Positions 36,439-45,379 of a stretch of 64,000 nt of DNA are shown piece by piece. The stretch lies in the NCBI GenBank assembly GCA_026004775.1, contig BPJU01000018.1, positions 1 to 64,000 on the forward strand, given 5' to 3'. The number at the start of each line of letters is the position of its first letter. Position 1 is the first letter of the stretch. Made by a program: the position numbers and the translations under genes. The DNA comes from Pirellulaceae bacterium. Lineage in GTDB: Bacteria > Planctomycetota > Planctomycetia > Pirellulales > Pirellulaceae. The notes beneath the pieces are model-generated. The model was not told the DNA's origin. It saw nothing but the letters and a program-made list of their open reading frames with translations, and did no database searches.

Positions 36439-36792
36439 ATGATGGATGAACCGAAGCAAACGCCTAACCAGATGTATCAAGAAGCCGAACAGCTCAAAGC
36501 AGCCGGCAAATTGAACGAAGCGGTCCAGATTTACCAGAAAATTCTCCAGACCGATCCGAACTACGTGCTGGCTCATCATGCTCTGGCGGTCGCCTACTGC
36601 ACGCTGGGTGACTATGACGCAGCGATCCAGCACGCTCTGCGAGCATGCGAATTGGAGCCGAACGACCCGTTCGCCTATATGTCGCTGAGTGTCACGTACC
36701 GCAAAGCGTTTCAAGGCACGCAGGATTATCGCTACATCCAGCTAGCCGAGGACGCCATGGCTCGGTCACACCAGTTGCACGCCGGCCACTAG
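36439..36792 (+). CDS. Small tetratricopeptide-repeat protein
   Basis: A 117-aa soluble protein made of about two and a half TPR units: MYQEAEQLKAAGKLNEAVQIYQ, then YVLAHHALAVAYCTLGDYD and PFAYMSLSVTYRKA. It would serve as a protein-interaction scaffold; partners are unknown. ATG 36439 or 36442 (Met-Met) with AAAGGG upstream. Its stop overlaps the convergent ParA stop by 4 bp. Confidence 0.75.
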   Translation: MMDEPKQTPNQMYQEAEQLKAAGKLNEAVQIYQKILQTDPNYVLAHHALAVAYCTLGDYDAAIQHALRACELEPNDPFAYMSLSVTYRKAFQGTQDYRYIQLAEDAMARSHQLHAGH

Positions 36793-37595
36793 GCAGCCGC
36801 TTGGGCTTGCTGCATGGCCAGAACTTCTTCGGCTAATTGGGCGTAGTCGGCGGCCCCATGCGATTCAGGCGCATAATCGAAGATCGATTGGCCGTGCCCG
36901 GGCGCCTCGGCCAATCGGATGTTGCGGCGGATACGAGTCTGGAAAGGGCGGGCGCCGCTCCAGGCATGTTTCTCGGCGGCCGCCTGCCGGAAAAACTGCT
37001 CGACGTCACTACATACCTCGGCTGCCAACCGCGTTCCCGAGTCATACATGCAGATCACCACACCGGTAAGCCTCAAGTGGCGGTTGAGCCTCTGTGCCAC
37101 GATGTCGATCGTCTTTAGGAGCTTGCTCAAACCGTGCAGGGCTAGAAAGTGAGGTTGCAGCGGCAGGAAAACCTCCTCGACAGCCGTCAAGGCATTCAAA
37201 GTCAGAATCCCCAGTGACGGCGGGCAGTCGATGATAAGAAAGTCGAAGGGAGCCGAATCCTGAGAGAGCTTGTCGCGCAACACCACTTCCCTACCTACTT
37301 CGCCGGCCAGTTCCAGTTCGACCGCAGCCAGGTTCAGATGTGCCGGCGCAAGCCACAGCCCGTCCCCTACCGCGTAGCGAATGCGCGCCAGGGAAACGTC
37401 GCTGGTCAAGACTTCGTACATCGACGGATCGCCGTCGGCCAGCGATAAGCCCAGGTGCAGGGTGGCGTGAGCCTGCGGGTCCATATCCAGTAACAGCACC
37501 TGCTTGCCGCGCCGGGCCAACGCCGCCGAAAGGTTAACGGCAGTCGTTGTTTTGCCCACACCGCCCTTCTGGTTGATGATGGCAATCTTGCGCAT
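36789..37595 (-). CDS. ParA/Soj-family ATPase
   Basis: A 268-aa ParA-type ATPase. The deviant Walker A is INQKGGVGKTTTAVN at residues 7-21; Walker A' is LLLDMDPQAHAT; Walker B is FDFLIIDCPPSLG. It could move chromosome, plasmid or a cell-envelope cargo. No parB is adjacent. It is divergent from the pilus operon 260 bp away, so polar placement of the pilus machine is one candidate role, inferred only from position. The C-terminal alanine-rich tail is short. Confidence 0.88.
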   Translation of the reverse strand: MRKIAIINQKGGVGKTTTAVNLSAALARRGKQVLLLDMDPQAHATLHLGLSLADGDPSMYEVLTSDVSLARIRYAVGDGLWLAPAHLNLAAVELELAGEVGREVVLRDKLSQDSAPFDFLIIDCPPSLGILTLNALTAVEEVFLPLQPHFLALHGLSKLLKTIDIVAQRLNRHLRLTGVVICMYDSGTRLAAEVCSDVEQFFRQAAAEKHAWSGARPFQTRIRRNIRLAEAPGHGQSIFDYAPESHGAADYAQLAEEVLAMQQAQAAA

Positions 37596-37738
37596 ACGGC
37601 TGACTCCTTTCGCCGCTCCCCCGGTCCTTTCCAGGAGCCGGATTATATCGAGTGGCCGCCGGCGGACCTAGACGAATCTGCCCGGCTAAAGCCGGGCTCG
37701 CCCGGGCGGGCAAATCGATTCGGATCACGCTTCCTTGA

Positions 37739-37768
37739 TTGACAAAGCCCCTGGACAGTGCCCATGAT
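37739..37768 (+). promoter_or_regulatory. Candidate promoter of the pilus operon
   Basis: A perfect TTGACA (37739-37744) and CATGAT (37763-37768) with 18-bp spacing, 87 bp before the pilB ATG at 37855. A hairpin GCCCGGC-TAAA-GCCGGGC (37680-37697) lies upstream, between the divergent parA and pilB genes. Confidence 0.4.
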
Positions 37769-37854
37769 GATAAAAGGGGAAAGTTTGTATCGAAAAATCC
37801 CGGCACAGGAGCTTTTCCAATTCGGCGTCGCCTTGTCGGTGGTGAGGATCGGAC

Positions 37855-39585
37855 ATGATGCGCAAAGGTGAGTACACAGATATTTTGTTGAGGCGAGGGA
37901 TCATCAGTCTGGATCAGCTCTCGGAAGCTGAACAGATGGCCCGCGAGCAAAAGGGGATGACGGTGGCCGACTGCCTGGTGCGGCTCGGCTACGCCTCCGG
38001 TGAAGAAGTGATGCGGGCCATGGCGGAATTCCATGGCCTTGAGTACGTGGATCTTAACGAAGTTTCGATCCCGGCCGAAATCATCGAGCTGGTCCCGGAA
38101 TCGGTGGCTCGCGAAAACGTCGTCTTGCCGCTGTCGCTGGACGGCGACGTGCTGACGGTCATTATCAGCGACCCGATGGATCTGGAAACCATCGAGAAAT
38201 TGCGGTTTATCCTGAACCGCCGCGTGGAGACGGCTCTTGCGCCCCGCGAAATGATCCTCGAATACATCAACCGCTACTACGGCCAGATCGAAGGTGAATC
38301 GGCCGACTCGATGCTCCAAGAATTCACCGATACGGCGATCGACTTTACGGAGACCGAGCAGGATTCGGTCAAAGAGGCGGAGGTGATCGACGAAAACAGC
38401 GCGCCGATCGTCAAGTTGGTGCATTTGATGATCAGTGAGGCGGTGCAACTGCGAGCATCGGACATCCACATCGAGCCGTTCGAAGACCGGATCCGCATCC
38501 GCTACCGCATCGACGGCGTGCTGGTCGAACGCGATAACCCGCCTCGGCGACTGCTGGGAGCCATCCTGTCGCGCATAAAGATTCTGGCCAAATTGGACAT
38601 TGCCGAGCGCCGCCGGCCGCAGGACGGCCGAATCAAGTTGACGCTGGGCGAAAAAGAACTGGACCTGCGCGTCAGCATCCTGCCGTCAAACCACGGCCAG
38701 GCAGTGGTCATGCGTATACTAGACAAAGACAACATCAAGATCAGCATCCGGCAACTGGGCATGTCCGAGGAGAACTTCGCCAAGTTCAACGCCCTTATCC
38801 GGCGCCCGAACGGCATCATCCTGGTCACCGGCCCGACGGGCTCTGGGAAGACCACCACGCTGTATGCCGTGCTCAACGCCCTGAACCGCCCCGACCGCAA
38901 AATTATCACGGCCGAGGATCCGGTCGAGTATTACTTGCCCGGCATCAACCAGTGCGAGGTCAAGCACAGTATCGGCCTGGATTTTGCCCGGATCATCCGG
39001 TCGATGCTCCGCCAGGCGCCGAACATCATTCTGGTCGGCGAAATGCGCGATCAAGAGACCGCATCGATGGGTATCCAGGCTTCTTTGACTGGACACTTGG
39101 TTTTCAGTACACTACATACGAACGATGCGCCCAGTGCCATTACACGCATGGTGGACATGGGTGTACCAAACTATTTGGTGGCCAGCAGCGTCATCGGAGT
39201 GGTGGCTCAGCGGCTGGTGCGGGTCAATTGCTCGCGCTGCAAGCACCCGATCCAACTTTCCGATGCCGTGATCCAGGACGCCGGCTTTCCGCCGGAATTG
39301 CTGGAAAACGCCAAGTTCATGAAGGGTAAAGGTTGCAGTTACTGCCAGAAGTCGGGTTATCGCGGTCGGATGGCGATCATGGAGGTGATGCCGGTGACGT
39401 CGAAGTTGCGCGAGCTGATTTTCCGGAATGCTCCGGCCGACGAGCTGCGGCGTGTTGCCATAAGTCAGGGAATGAAAACACTTTACTACGATGGTCTGCT
39501 GAAAGTTTCTCAAGGACTCACGACGCTCGAGGAGGTCTATCGGATGGCCAAGCGCACCGAGCAGGACAGAATGCTTGTGGCGTAA
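37855..39585 (+). CDS. pilB: Type IV pilus/T2SS assembly ATPase (PilB/GspE), copy 1
   Basis: A 576-aa secretion ATPase. N-terminal GSPII_E domain (about 5-150: YTDILLRRGIISLDQLSEAE), then the ATPase core: ASDIHIEPFEDRIRIRYRIDG, Walker A VTGPTGSGKTTT, Asp box EDPVEY, Walker B NIILVGEMRD, and His box TGHLVFSTLHTND. A four-cysteine zinc site (CSRC, then CSYC) lies between 460 and 500. It would power pilus or pseudopilus extension at the inner membrane. First gene of the locus; ATG 37855 with GAGGA upstream. Paralogous to the ATPase at 41067, from which it differs throughout. Confidence 0.93.
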   Translation: MMRKGEYTDILLRRGIISLDQLSEAEQMAREQKGMTVADCLVRLGYASGEEVMRAMAEFHGLEYVDLNEVSIPAEIIELVPESVARENVVLPLSLDGDVLTVIISDPMDLETIEKLRFILNRRVETALAPREMILEYINRYYGQIEGESADSMLQEFTDTAIDFTETEQDSVKEAEVIDENSAPIVKLVHLMISEAVQLRASDIHIEPFEDRIRIRYRIDGVLVERDNPPRRLLGAILSRIKILAKLDIAERRRPQDGRIKLTLGEKELDLRVSILPSNHGQAVVMRILDKDNIKISIRQLGMSEENFAKFNALIRRPNGIILVTGPTGSGKTTTLYAVLNALNRPDRKIITAEDPVEYYLPGINQCEVKHSIGLDFARIIRSMLRQAPNIILVGEMRDQETASMGIQASLTGHLVFSTLHTNDAPSAITRMVDMGVPNYLVASSVIGVVAQRLVRVNCSRCKHPIQLSDAVIQDAGFPPELLENAKFMKGKGCSYCQKSGYRGRMAIMEVMPVTSKLRELIFRNAPADELRRVAISQGMKTLYYDGLLKVSQGLTTLEEVYRMAKRTEQDRMLVA

Positions 39586-39881
39586 GGCCAAGCAGTTTAA
39601 ATATTTGCTGCTTGGTTGTGGTTGTCCGGGGGATGAGGAGACGCGGTTGGGACACGGAGTCGTCTTGGGGGGGATCGCGCGTAGGCCGTCGGGACCATGG
39701 GGCAGCTTTTTGCGCGCAAAGTGCTTTGCCGTTTGGCGTTGGGTGACTATGTTGAGAATAATCAACTAGGGTCGTCGACTGCGGTAAAGCGGGTGCTCGC
39801 TGTGCGACTTTGACCAAGTGTTGGTGGGACGATCGACGAGTAACGCGGCGCGCGGTCGAACGTCCGGGGGATTGGCTGGCT

Positions 39882-41024
39882 ATGGCGACGATTCTAATCG
39901 ACAAACTGCTGCATGCTTGTGTCAAGCAGGGCGCCAGTGACATCCATATCACGGTGGGTCAGCCGCCGGTTTTCCGGCTCCATGGGCGGCTTCGCCGACT
40001 GGATACGAAGGTATTGGAACCGGAAGACACCGTTTCGTTGATGAAGAGCATTACTCCGGAGCGGTGTCAGCGGGAACTCCAAGAGGTCGGTACGTCGGAC
40101 TTCGGATTTGCCTTCGGGGATCTGGCTCGTTTCCGCGTGTCGGTGTTCAAACAGCGTGGCAATGTTGCCATGGTCTTGAGGCAGATCCCCAACAAAATGT
40201 TGAAGCCGGAAGAGTTGGGGTTGCCCGACGTATGCGTGCGGATGTGTTCGCGACCGCGCGGGTTGTTTCTCGTAACGGGGCCAACCGGCTCAGGCAAAAG
40301 TACGACTCTGGCCAGCCTGATCAATTACATCAACGAGAACATGGACCACCACATCATCACGATCGAGGATCCGATCGAGTTTTACCATTATCACAAGAAG
40401 TCGACGATCAACCAGCGTGAGATTGGGGTGGACGTGCCGAATTTTGCCGAAGCGATCCGCCGGGCATTGCGGCAGGATCCGGACGTGATTCTGGTGGGCG
40501 AAATGCGCGACTTGGAGACGATCGAAGCGGCCATCACGGCGGCCGAAACGGGCCACATCGTTTTCGGCACGCTGCACACGAATAGCGCTCAGGGTACCGT
40601 CAACCGTATTATCGACGCCTTTCCGGGCAATCTCCAGGAACAGATCCGCGTACAGCTTGCCAGTTCCTTGATTTGTGTCGTGGCCCAAACGTTGGTCCCG
40701 CGCATTCAGGGCGGGCGCGTGGCGGCGTACGAAGTTCTGGTGGTAACACCGGCCGTGGCCAATCTGATTCGTGAGAACAAAACGTTCCGTATCAACTCGG
40801 CTATCCAAACCGGGGCCAAGTACGGCATGCAACTGCTGGACGACCATCTGTTCCGGTTATGGCGCGACGAGATCATCACGCTCGAAGACGCGCTGGCCAA
40901 AGCGCACCGCCCGGACGATCTGGCCAAGCGTGTTGTGCAGTACAAGCGGATGGTGGCTGAGGGCATATCGGCTGAGGAGGAGGCGGCGGTGACAGCTCAT
41001 GGTGAGGACGCCGAGCACGAATAG
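39882..41024 (+). CDS. pilT: Pilus retraction ATPase PilT
   Basis: A 380-aa PilT. Walker A is VTGPTGSGKSTTLAS, Asp box IEDPIEF, Walker B VILVGEMRDLETI, and the PilT signature AAITAAETGHIVFGTLHTNSA is present. It lacks the N-terminal GSPII_E domain and the tetracysteine site of PilB. A retraction ATPase argues that the locus makes a dynamic type IV pilus and not only a type II secretion pseudopilus. ATG 39882 gives the usual PilT N-terminus (ILIDKLLHACVKQGASDIH). The 296-bp gap before it shows no gene. Confidence 0.92.
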   Translation: MATILIDKLLHACVKQGASDIHITVGQPPVFRLHGRLRRLDTKVLEPEDTVSLMKSITPERCQRELQEVGTSDFGFAFGDLARFRVSVFKQRGNVAMVLRQIPNKMLKPEELGLPDVCVRMCSRPRGLFLVTGPTGSGKSTTLASLINYINENMDHHIITIEDPIEFYHYHKKSTINQREIGVDVPNFAEAIRRALRQDPDVILVGEMRDLETIEAAITAAETGHIVFGTLHTNSAQGTVNRIIDAFPGNLQEQIRVQLASSLICVVAQTLVPRIQGGRVAAYEVLVVTPAVANLIRENKTFRINSAIQTGAKYGMQLLDDHLFRLWRDEIITLEDALAKAHRPDDLAKRVVQYKRMVAEGISAEEEAAVTAHGEDAEHE

Positions 41025-41066
41025 CCAGGGCGGTTACGGCAGGCGATCGGGAGAAACAAGCACACT

Positions 41067-42791
41067 ATGGCAATGCGGCGAATTGGCCAGGTATTGGTCG
41101 ACCTGGGGTTCATCACCGACGAACAGTTGGAGATGCTGCTGGAAGAGCAGCGGCAGCAGCCCGGTGAATTGCTGGGCAAGATCGCCGAGGAGATGGGCCT
41201 CATTACCGACGAACAGTTGGCCCAAGCGTTGGGCGAGCAGTTGGGCCTGCGTGTGGTGGCCTTGAGCGAATTGCGGATCCCCGACGAAGTGCTCCAAACG
41301 GTCACGGAAACGATGGCCCAAATGTACCGCATCGTGCCGATCAAGTTCGATGGCCAGCGGCTGACCGTCGCCACGTGTGATCCGCAGAATCTCAGGATTC
41401 AAGACGAACTGCGGACGTTCTTGGGGTACGATATCGAAGTGGTTGTTGCGACCGAGCGCGACATCTTGACGATGCTCGGCAAGCATTACGATTCGCAGCG
41501 CGAATCGGTCGAGAGCATCATTATTGATCTGGAAAATGATGAAGAGCTGAAAAAGAAGGCCGAAGCCTTGGCCGGCGACGGCCCGATCGACCTTACCAGC
41601 GCCGAAGCCCTGGCCGACAGCGCTCCGGTCCGCAAGCTGCTGAACATGGTGCTGCTGCTGGCGATCAAGGACCATGCCAGCGACATCCACTTCGAGCCGT
41701 TTGAGGACGAGTTCCGTATCCGTATCAAGGCCGACGGCGTGCTCTATGAAATGGTGCCGCCGCCTCGGCATCTGGCATTCGCCATCACGACCCGTATCAA
41801 GGTGATGGCCAACCTGGACATCGCCGAGCGGCGGTTGCCGCAGGACGGCCGGATCGAGCTCACAGTAGGTGGCCACCCCGTGGATCTGCGCGTGGCGGTC
41901 TTGCCGACGATGTTTGGTGAAAGTGTGGTGATGCGGGTGTTGGACAGGTCAGTGGTATCGCTGGACCTTAACAAGGTCGGCATGGACGAACCGACTCTGA
42001 AGCGGTTCCGCGAAGTGATCAACCTGCCCAACGGCATTGTGCTGGTCACCGGCCCGACCGGTTCCGGCAAGACGACAACGCTCTATTCGGCGCTCAACGA
42101 GCTGAACGACATCCGCGACAAGATCATTACCACGGAGGATCCGGTTGAGTACGATATCGACGGGATCATCCAGATTCCGATCGATCCGGATATCGGCGTG
42201 ACGTTTGCGTCTTGTTTGCGTGCGATTCTGCGGCATGACCCGGACATCATCCTGGTGGGCGAGATCCGCGACACGGAAACAGCGGAAATTGCCGTACAGG
42301 CGTCCCTGACGGGCCACCTGGTGTTCAGCACTCTGCACACCAATGACGCGCCCAGTTCCATTACGCGATTGAAGGACATGGGTATCCCCACCTTCTTGAT
42401 TACGGCCACTGTGGAAGCCATCCTGGCTCAACGCCTGGTGCGCCGCATCTGCACCCAATGCCGGGAAGAAATTCCGGCGCAACCCGAGGTGTTGTTCGAT
42501 CTCGGATTGGATCCGGCTCAGATCCAGTTGGACGGCCGCAAGTTCTTCAAAGGGCGCGGCTGCGATGTGTGCAACAATACCGGTTACAAGGGGCGGATCG
42601 GGCTGTTTGAGCTGATGGTGATGAACGACGATCTGCGCGACATGGTGATGCGCAACCGCTCGGTGGACGAGCTGCGTGAAGCGGCTCGTAACTACGGGAT
42701 GGTGACTTTGCGCGAAGCGGGGATCCGCTATATCCACGAAGGGATCACCACTGCCGAGGAAGTGATCCGCGAAACGATCCTGGAGGCTTGA
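41067..42791 (+). CDS. Type IV pilus/T2SS assembly ATPase (PilB/GspE), copy 2
   Basis: A 574-aa PilB/GspE. Two GSPII_E-type segments at the start (QVLVDLGFITDEQLEMLLEEQ; EMGLITDEQLAQAL), then ASDIHFEPFEDEFRIRIKADG, Walker A GPTGSGKTTTLY, EDPVEY, Walker B DIILVGEIRD, TGHLVFSTLHTND, and a tetracysteine zinc site (CTQC, CDVC). Both PilB copies have intact catalysis. It lies between pilT and pilC with gaps of 42 and 17 bp, so it is co-transcribed. One copy may drive a pilus and the other a secretion pseudopilus. Confidence 0.93.
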   Translation: MAMRRIGQVLVDLGFITDEQLEMLLEEQRQQPGELLGKIAEEMGLITDEQLAQALGEQLGLRVVALSELRIPDEVLQTVTETMAQMYRIVPIKFDGQRLTVATCDPQNLRIQDELRTFLGYDIEVVVATERDILTMLGKHYDSQRESVESIIIDLENDEELKKKAEALAGDGPIDLTSAEALADSAPVRKLLNMVLLLAIKDHASDIHFEPFEDEFRIRIKADGVLYEMVPPPRHLAFAITTRIKVMANLDIAERRLPQDGRIELTVGGHPVDLRVAVLPTMFGESVVMRVLDRSVVSLDLNKVGMDEPTLKRFREVINLPNGIVLVTGPTGSGKTTTLYSALNELNDIRDKIITTEDPVEYDIDGIIQIPIDPDIGVTFASCLRAILRHDPDIILVGEIRDTETAEIAVQASLTGHLVFSTLHTNDAPSSITRLKDMGIPTFLITATVEAILAQRLVRRICTQCREEIPAQPEVLFDLGLDPAQIQLDGRKFFKGRGCDVCNNTGYKGRIGLFELMVMNDDLRDMVMRNRSVDELREAARNYGMVTLREAGIRYIHEGITTAEEVIRETILEA

Positions 42792-42808
42792 GGGCAGAGG
42801 ACTGAACG

Positions 42809-44200
42809 ATGCCGACGTTTCAATTCGAAGCGCGCGACGCTACCGGCCAGGAAATCCGTGACGTCATCGAGGCGGCCAGCGAGGAAGAAGCCCATTCGAC
42901 GATACGTCAGATGGGCTACTTTGTCACGAAGATCACCCAGAAACGCACGGCCAAAGCCGTTACGGCCGGCCGCAGGCGCAAGACCTTTGCCATCGGCGGC
43001 GGCGGCTCGAAGGTAATATGCACGTTTACCCGGCAGCTTTCCATCCTTCAGGACGCCGGCTTGCCCATCCTGCGGAGCCTCAAAATCCTGGAAGGCAACG
43101 CTCGGCCCGGACGGCTGAAAAACGCTTTGATCGACGTGATCGAAGAGATCGAAGCGGGGGCTACGCTTTCGGAAGCGATGGCCAAGTGCCCAAAGGTCTT
43201 CAGCCGCCTGTATGTCAACATGGTCAAGGCGGGTGAAGCGGGCGGCGCGTTGGAAATCATTCTCCAGCGCCTGGCCGATTTCATGGAGCGTGCCGAATCG
43301 CTCAAACGCAAAGTCAAAGGCGCGATGATCTACCCGATCGTGGTGATCCTGGTGGCGTGCGGTATTCTGACATTCATTATGATCAAGATCGTTCCGGTTT
43401 TCCGGCAGATGTTTGAAGAATTCGAACTGAAACTGCCGGCCATGACCGAATTGTTGATCACGATATCCAACTACATCGTGAAATATTGGTATTTGGGACT
43501 GATCGTACCGGTCAGTATATGGCTATTCATCAAACTGATTTGTAAGTTCCGTGCCGGAAGGATGGGTTGGGATATGTTTGTATTGAAATGGCCCATCGTC
43601 GGCCGATTGATCGAAAAAAATATTCTCGCCCGCACTACCCGGACGTTGGGCACACTGGTAGCCAGCGGCGTACCGATCCTCGAAGCGCTTACGATCACGC
43701 GGGAAACATCCAACAACGCGCTTTTTGAGAGGATCTACGGGAAGGTTACCGAGTCGATTCGCGAGGGCGACACGATTGCCCGCCCCATGAAAGAGTATTC
43801 AAGACCGGGCTTCCATCCGGTGGCACTCTTTTTCTGGATCGCGCTGGGGGCAGGCCCGATGCTGCCGATTCTCTTTATGCCCAAGCTCCAGGAAATCGGT
43901 GCGATGGCGGCAGGAGCCGGCGCGGCCCTGGGAGCACTCTACTACCTATTGAAAATGAACGACCGGGTCATCGACGACCTGGTGGTCAACATGGTGGACG
44001 TGGGCGAGGAAACGGGCGAACTGGATACGATGCTTTACAAGGTGGCCGACACCTATGATGAAGAAGTGCGCACGATGACCGACGGCTTGATGGCGCTGTT
44101 GGAGCCGCTGTTGATCTGTTTCCTGGGCGGCGCGGTGGGCTTCATCGTCATAGCGTTGTTCCTGCCGCTGGTTACGATGATCAGCCAGTTGTCCAAGTAA
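42809..44200 (+). CDS. pilC: Inner-membrane platform protein PilC/GspF with insertion
   Basis: A 463-aa PilC/GspF, about 60 residues longer than the usual 400. Two cytoplasmic GspF domains (first: FTRQLSILQDAGLPILRSL; second: TRTLGTLVASGVPILEALTI) and three core helices are present. The extra length is an insertion in the second GspF domain, about residues 330-390. It starts SRPGFHPVALFFWIALGAGP and ends YLLKMNDRVIDDLVVN, just before the conserved VDVGEETGELD, and would add a membrane hairpin. It forms the platform on which the PilB/PilT ATPases act. Confidence 0.92.
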   Translation: MPTFQFEARDATGQEIRDVIEAASEEEAHSTIRQMGYFVTKITQKRTAKAVTAGRRRKTFAIGGGGSKVICTFTRQLSILQDAGLPILRSLKILEGNARPGRLKNALIDVIEEIEAGATLSEAMAKCPKVFSRLYVNMVKAGEAGGALEIILQRLADFMERAESLKRKVKGAMIYPIVVILVACGILTFIMIKIVPVFRQMFEEFELKLPAMTELLITISNYIVKYWYLGLIVPVSIWLFIKLICKFRAGRMGWDMFVLKWPIVGRLIEKNILARTTRTLGTLVASGVPILEALTITRETSNNALFERIYGKVTESIREGDTIARPMKEYSRPGFHPVALFFWIALGAGPMLPILFMPKLQEIGAMAAGAGAALGALYYLLKMNDRVIDDLVVNMVDVGEETGELDTMLYKVADTYDEEVRTMTDGLMALLEPLLICFLGGAVGFIVIALFLPLVTMISQLSK

Positions 44201-44205
44201 TCTTC

Positions 44206-44233
44206 GGGCCGGCCAGCATGGATAGGCCGGCCC
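44206..44233 (+). other. Strong hairpin between pilC and pseudopilin genes
   Basis: GGGCCGGCC (44206-44214) pairs with GGCCGGCCC (44225-44233) across a 10-nt loop, immediately after the pilC stop. No U run follows. It could be an RNA-processing or partial-termination point that sets different levels of machine and pseudopilin mRNAs. Confidence 0.4.
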
Positions 44234-44353
44234 ACTCGTCAGCGTAGGATCACGCCGCGATGTTGTCCGGGCCAAATGCCCGGAAAGCACGAGGGGTGCG
44301 TATGTTCCGCGCCCCGTGGAACAAGCTGGACCACGACACAGGAGATACTATTC

Positions 44354-45379
44354 ATGACTGAACGACACGCCTTACGCACCGGATTCACTCTTGTGGAAGT
44401 CCTGGTGGTCATCCTGATCATCTCCCTGCTCGTGGCCCTGATGATCCCCGTGGTGCGCGGGGTGATGCGGCGTGCTGAAGATTTTCGTTATGCCCAGGAT
44501 CTGGCCAATTTGGAAATGGCGATCCACGCGTACAAAGAAAAGTATAAGGATTTTCCGCCCGATTTTAGCGACTGCAAGTTTAAACCATTTGACCAGACAG
44601 TCGCCGGACGTCATATAAGAATGGCGTTCCCGCGCATTGATCCGAACGAGTATCGCGTGATTTCCAATTTTGCTCCCACCATCGATCCGGCCGAAGCCCT
44701 GGTATTTTGGCTAGGGGGGCTCAGCCGGGATCCGAAAAGACCCTTCACCGGCCCGGGCGGTCCGCTGATTCTGACCGGCAATTCGTCGGTTCCTGTCGCA
44801 TGGCGCGTGCAGGATCGCAATGAACCGCTGTTCGACTTTGACGAATCGCGGCTGTTCTTGGAGCAGAACGGGGGGTTTGTGGTCGGAGCCGCGTATCTGC
44901 CGCCCGGAGGTAATTCCACGCCCTATGTCTATTTCGACTCGCGCACCTACGGCTTTATCGACTCCAGTGGCAAGCCGCAGTACGCCTCGCTCAGTTGGCC
45001 GTCGCCCAGCGGTGGCGGGGTAACGATCGCCCGGCCCTACAAATCCGACCAACCCAATTCGTCGTTCAACCCTTCCGCCAACCAGCAGGACAATATTCTT
45101 CAGGACCGCGCCATGCATTGGGTGAACCGCGACACGTTCCAATTGATTTGTGCCGGTCGAGATGGGGAATTTGGGCCGCTGGTGAACTCCGGCTCGCCGG
45201 ATTTGGTTTTTCCGGACGGCAATGGGAATCCGGTCCCTGTCTTCACGCGATTCCCCAGCCGCCAGTTGTTCCATCCGGGTTCACCCCCAGCAGGACAAGT
45301 CCAGTATTACCTGCAGGGTCAGGACGACAACTTGGCGAATTTCAGTGAGGGGCAGACGATGGAGCAGGCCAAGCCATGA
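44354..45379 (+). CDS. Large pseudopilin, GspG-like
   Basis: A 341-aa prepilin-like protein. The type IV prepilin leader is clear: MTERHALRTG, then FTLVEVLVVILIISLLVALM, with Glu at position +5 and cleavage after Gly10. The helix is followed by a charged segment (YAQDLANLEMAIHAYKEKY) and KDFPPDF, as in GspG. The C-terminal region is far larger than the 140-aa GspG norm and contains RDGEFGPLV near residue 290, similar to calcium-loop regions of major pseudopilins. AGGAGA lies 10 bases before ATG 44354. Next gene overlaps by 4 bp. Confidence 0.85.
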   Translation: MTERHALRTGFTLVEVLVVILIISLLVALMIPVVRGVMRRAEDFRYAQDLANLEMAIHAYKEKYKDFPPDFSDCKFKPFDQTVAGRHIRMAFPRIDPNEYRVISNFAPTIDPAEALVFWLGGLSRDPKRPFTGPGGPLILTGNSSVPVAWRVQDRNEPLFDFDESRLFLEQNGGFVVGAAYLPPGGNSTPYVYFDSRTYGFIDSSGKPQYASLSWPSPSGGGVTIARPYKSDQPNSSFNPSANQQDNILQDRAMHWVNRDTFQLICAGRDGEFGPLVNSGSPDLVFPDGNGNPVPVFTRFPSRQLFHPGSPPAGQVQYYLQGQDDNLANFSEGQTMEQAKP

